64,000 nt of DNA from Ditylenchus dipsaci (taxonomy: Eukaryota > Nematoda > Chromadorea > Rhabditida > Anguinidae): assembly GCA_004194705.1 (NCBI GenBank), contig SADC01001204.1, positions 1,612,001 through 1,676,000 of the forward strand. Direction: 5' to 3'. Shown piece by piece: positions 61,901 through 64,000 of this stretch (position 1 is its first letter; every line of letters begins with the position of its first letter). The position numbers and the translations under genes were made by a program. The notes beneath the pieces were generated by a model that ran no database searches, was not told the origin of the DNA, and worked only from the letters and a program-made list of their open reading frames with translations.

Positions 61901-64000
61901 TATACTGTTGTGTAGCAAATATTGTATAATTTTAAAAAAGTTATAAACATAGTGCTGTTCGAGCTAAAATTAAGAACATAAACATAATTTGTTGAAGACT
62001 GGTGGCTCAACTCGACTATGGACTCATTGCATCATATAATTAACCCTATTCAGTCTCTGTCGGAGCCTTGGCTGGCTGAAAATGCAGCTGGCGGGGAATC
62101 ATTGCACTCCAACTTCTTTTTCTTTCCTCATGGCTCCTATTCCTTCTGTACAAGTGCTATATCACCTAGTGCTCACAACCAAAATGCCAAATGGATATTG
62201 TGTGTTAAGTCGCACATGCAGGGCATGGTCATCGATTTCGACTACGTAAGAATTCTTATCTTATTCTCCGTAAAAATTGACCTTTTGTAGAAAATAGGCA
62301 AACTTACTTCCTTGCTGATCCACACACTCTCTTCATTTGCGTCAGACGATGATGTAGTGGAAGAATATGCTCCATCAGATAGCTCCTTCGCCTATACTTC
62401 AGCCACCCAACCATCGAGGCAACAGCCCAGACTGAGCATGCAATCCTCCATGGACAACAACCCAGCCATGGACAACCAGTCGAATATGATGGAAGACTCG
62501 CAACACTTCCAATCAACACTTGGGAACTGGATGAAGAAAATGAAGAGTTTACTAGAGTAATTGGGCATGAAAACAAAATCAGGTGGTTGGAAAGGAAGGT
62601 AAGTGGTTTGAATTTAAGGCCACCTTTTGTATTTTTGATTTTGGGCAGAAATAGAGACTTCCAAGTCAACCTTTCGAATCAAAAATTTTGACTCCACTCG
62701 ACTTTTCGATTAGAGTCAAAAATTTCAGTCTTTTTATAAGCCTTAATTTTTTCACTGAGTTGTCACCAGCGTTTAAAAAATGGCATATGAAAATCGCAAT
62801 TCTTCTAACTTTCAGATGCACGAGCAATCCGTGTTGGTCACTGACCTCATAAGCCACAGACCTAGGATGTCTGAATTGATGATAGAGAAGGAAAGACGCA
62901 AGTTGCGCATTCTAGAACTAGTTCGTTTCAAGCAGTTCCGGCAATCTATGTGGGACAAGATCAGGCAGAAGGTCAATACAAGGACACACCATTTGTCTGG
63001 AAACTCTTCCAAAAATGATGACAACAACTCCAATTCCAAAGTGGCACAAACCCAGAGGCAACCATCTCGCTCCCTGCTCTCTGCCAATTCTTCCAGCACT
63101 CCTGCTGCCTCTTCTCATGCCAATTTATTGCCTGAATATGCGAGTGGGGGTCATCAACTACTTCCAAAACACACAACCAACAGCAGCAAATAAGTCAGGC
63201 CTCTGAAAATGTAGACATGAGCATTGATATACAGGTAAGAAATCAGAAGTAGATGGTTTAAAAAAGCAAGCATAGAGTTGGAGTGCTTAATCTCGTTAAT
63301 ATTTCATTTGTGTACCAAATGTGTTTGTTGCAGATCAACATAGAATGTGGCCAGTGCTTCCTGCGATCCAACCAACCCACTCCAAGTGGCGCAGGCCTCA
63401 GAGGATTGTTAACCAAAAAGCCATCAGCTAGGGACTTGAAGGCTAAAATGGGCGGCTTGATGGGTCCTAATCCTCAATCAGTCACTAAACTATCCATTCC
63501 AAGGTAAGCGAACTCTCGCTAAATTTTTATCCGTGAGTTACGTAAACTTTGTTAAAACTTGCAAAATGGGCTTTTTGGAAACTTAACTGCTTAACAAATA
63601 TTTTTCGTGAGCGAAGTAAATACATGTATATTTTAGCTTGGATGCAAGAATGTTCTACACTTCCAACGATGCAGTCACTACTCCACCACTCCAAATTCGC
63701 CAATTGTTCCAGGCGAGAGAAAAGGCAAAGGCAGCAGGTGCGACTTGTCTTAAAAACAAATGTTTTTATTTCTCCTTGGAGTTGGCCAGCATGCCGTTAG
63801 AGACCTTGATCACCCCTTGTTTAGCGGATTTCCTAGAGCAAGTGGTGGAACCATTGCCTGAATCACTTTTCGAAACAGCCAAGGTAAGGTGGTGAAGTTG
63901 GGCATAAATGCAACTTAAAATTTTCAGAGCGATAGTGAGACAAGCTCCAATACCAATTCTTTGCCGATTGTGGCCATAGACACCAGTTCTCTTCCTCTGG
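53025..64000 (+). CDS. BLTP1: Bridge-like lipid transfer protein 1 (BLTP1/KIAA1109/tweek), internal part
   Basis: At least 21 exons, about 1,780 residues, match the middle of the ~5,000-residue BLTP1 family, and the gene continues past 64000. Order is collinear with the human protein: the QISSTLKAVDEW..LLPERTRLMEE block, then CPSCKLILNLLHYVAQ, TILPSLNYFRNLEL, LRHGPQINEQIHRIV, LAGVELNVQLLPSLKAKYKL, FSTDLLNQILF, LISLNRPLLLIKSNAIDKAI, IECGQCFL and PLETLITPCLADFLEQ. Known role: a long hydrophobic-groove rod that moves phospholipids between membranes at contact sites; tweek is needed for synaptic vesicle recycling. The N-terminal ~2,100 residues, including the membrane anchor, are not found anywhere upstream in this window. 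At least eight single-base frame breaks interrupt the exons. I am sure of the family; exon edges in the first 5 kb are less certain. Confidence 0.9.
54560..54730. repeat. GCAGCAAAAAAAGT unit repeat in BLTP1 intron
   Basis: Bounded by GTAGCACTG near 54566 and 54724. The inside repeats TTTTTGCTGCAAAAA-type palindromic units. It is another example of a short-unit array with matching boundary sequence. A weak inverted repeat follows at about 54775-54850. Confidence 0.5.
55924..57238. mobile_element. Long-TIR poly-C/poly-G element, copy 2 (BLTP1 intron)
   Basis: The left end GACGCTACTCGGTAATACAG runs into C-runs; the right end is G-runs, GTATAACCGAGTAGCG. It shares its interior (CATGCATACCAGAG, AACTATGTTCAACATCTT) with 9344-10313. 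The left arm contains a local duplication around 56170-56250. A TTAA MITE (56937-57158) is nested in the right arm. Confidence 0.75.
56937..57158. mobile_element. PiggyBac-like MITE with AGGGGCATGCCCGTG end, copy 2
   Basis: TTAA flanks (56933-56936 and 57159-57162). Nearly identical to 42750-42978 over its whole length, which argues for recent movement. It is inserted in the right arm of the 55924-57238 element. Confidence 0.85.
57367..60470 (+). CDS. BLTP1: BLTP1 exons 8-13 in the window
   Basis: Exons: 57367-57532, 57579-58101, 58161-58585, 58656-58893, 58948-58998, 60298-60470. Exon 8 reads EVLHINIIGNWALKMATFES. Exon 9 has a Thr/Pro/Gln-rich insert, then LDWMNVCLKRASLIVSEHI and ARELEGDLPMHAESIHE. 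Exon 10 gives LRHGPQINEQIHRIVGQPQP and the strong BLTP1 signature GVELNVQLLPSLKAKYKL. Exons 11-13 give NLPLDTFTLQLPRICANGSF, NNILKVAELHFT and MNHTFSTDLLNQILFAEQ. Frame breaks lie at 57919-57921 (TTT for TTTT) and 58042-58044 (AAA for AAAA). The end of exon 11 and the exon 12/13 phase do not close perfectly. The last intron holds two transposons. Confidence 0.88.
59158..59586. mobile_element. Pogo/mariner-like palindromic MITE, copy 2
   Basis: TA|CAGTCAAACCTCGATTTAG on the left and CTAAATCGAGGTTTGACTG|TA on the right. A palindrome through almost all of its length, like 16496-16920. It lies in the BLTP1 intron between exons 12 and 13. Confidence 0.88.
59590..60060. mobile_element. Fragment of the poly-C/G long-TIR family
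   Basis: Carries the family interior (AAAAAGATGTTGAACATAG, GAGTGATTTGTGTCTAAGG, CCGAAGGGGGCGCAGGGG) without the C- and G-run ends. It directly abuts the MITE at 59158-59586. Confidence 0.6.
60722..64000 (+). CDS. BLTP1: BLTP1 exons 14-21 in the window, running off the edge
   Basis: Exons: 60722-61342, 61550-61762, 61998-62245, 62291-62598, 62816-63234, 63334-63503, 63637-63883 and 63928 onward. Exon 14 contains VTASTPTSTAIRFTID, KVQLNVKLGQLYKNALYEE and NAIDKAILLWLNYRNTYNYW. Exon 15 gives INLSLSIPNGLYICMPLY and exon 16 gives FPHGSYSFCTSAIS. Exons 17-18 give a charged helical region (LDEENEEFTRVIGHENKIRW and RPRMSELMIEKERRKLRILE) that is conserved in BLTP1. Exon 19 gives IECGQCFLRSNQ. Exon 20 gives MFYTSNDAVTTPPLQIRQLF and LITPCLADFLEQVVEPLPES. 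Frame breaks are at 62519-62523 (exon 17) and in the G-run at 63146-63150 (exon 18). The gene is truncated by the window end, not by a stop. Confidence 0.92.

Overview
This window is animal (metazoan) genomic DNA. It is AT-rich, has spliced protein-coding genes on the + strand, and is full of small inverted-repeat transposons. Many introns are 41-60 nt, which suits a compact-intron invertebrate. I cannot name the species. The two large genes are conserved across animals and do not point to a phylum.

Layout: (1) 1-8023 holds no recognised gene, only short-repeat arrays and transposon remnants. (2) 8024-36432 is a complete disco-interacting protein 2 gene (DIP2), about 35 exons and 1,870 residues. 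It has an N-terminal DMAP1-binding domain, a basic/acidic low-complexity linker, two tandem FAAL/acyl-CoA-ligase-like adenylation domains and the family's C-terminal YVAYNM end. (3) Inside the 9.7 kb DIP2 intron 10 lies a probable same-strand nested gene of two exons (26808-28857) that I do not recognise. (4) 36433-53024 is a transposon graveyard. It holds TTAA-flanked piggyBac-like MITEs, a foldback element with 14-bp repeat arms, TA-flanked mariner/pogo-like elements, a hAT-like element enclosing a MULE-like transposase remnant, a PIF/Harbinger element with a CAG target duplication, and a 17-N assembly gap (50387-50403). (5) 53025-64000 is an internal block of the giant bridge-like lipid transfer protein BLTP1 (KIAA1109/tweek). 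It enters about 2,100 residues into the protein and runs off the right edge.

Three points matter most to a user. First, both conserved genes carry about twenty single-base reading-frame breaks, mostly at homopolymers and mostly one missing base. This looks like uncorrected long-read error rather than pseudogenes, so automatic annotation will fragment these genes. Second, the first ~2,100 codons of BLTP1 are absent although the assembly gap and more than 16 kb of repeats precede the first exon seen, so a scaffold misjoin or missing sequence is likely. Third, several unrelated transposon families here share one design: unique termini followed by subterminal arrays of short, often palindromic units.

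Functionally, DIP2 proteins are linked to diacylglycerol-subset metabolism and BLTP1 to bulk lipid transfer at membrane contacts. Both are lipid-homeostasis proteins, but nothing in the sequence shows that their adjacency is meaningful.
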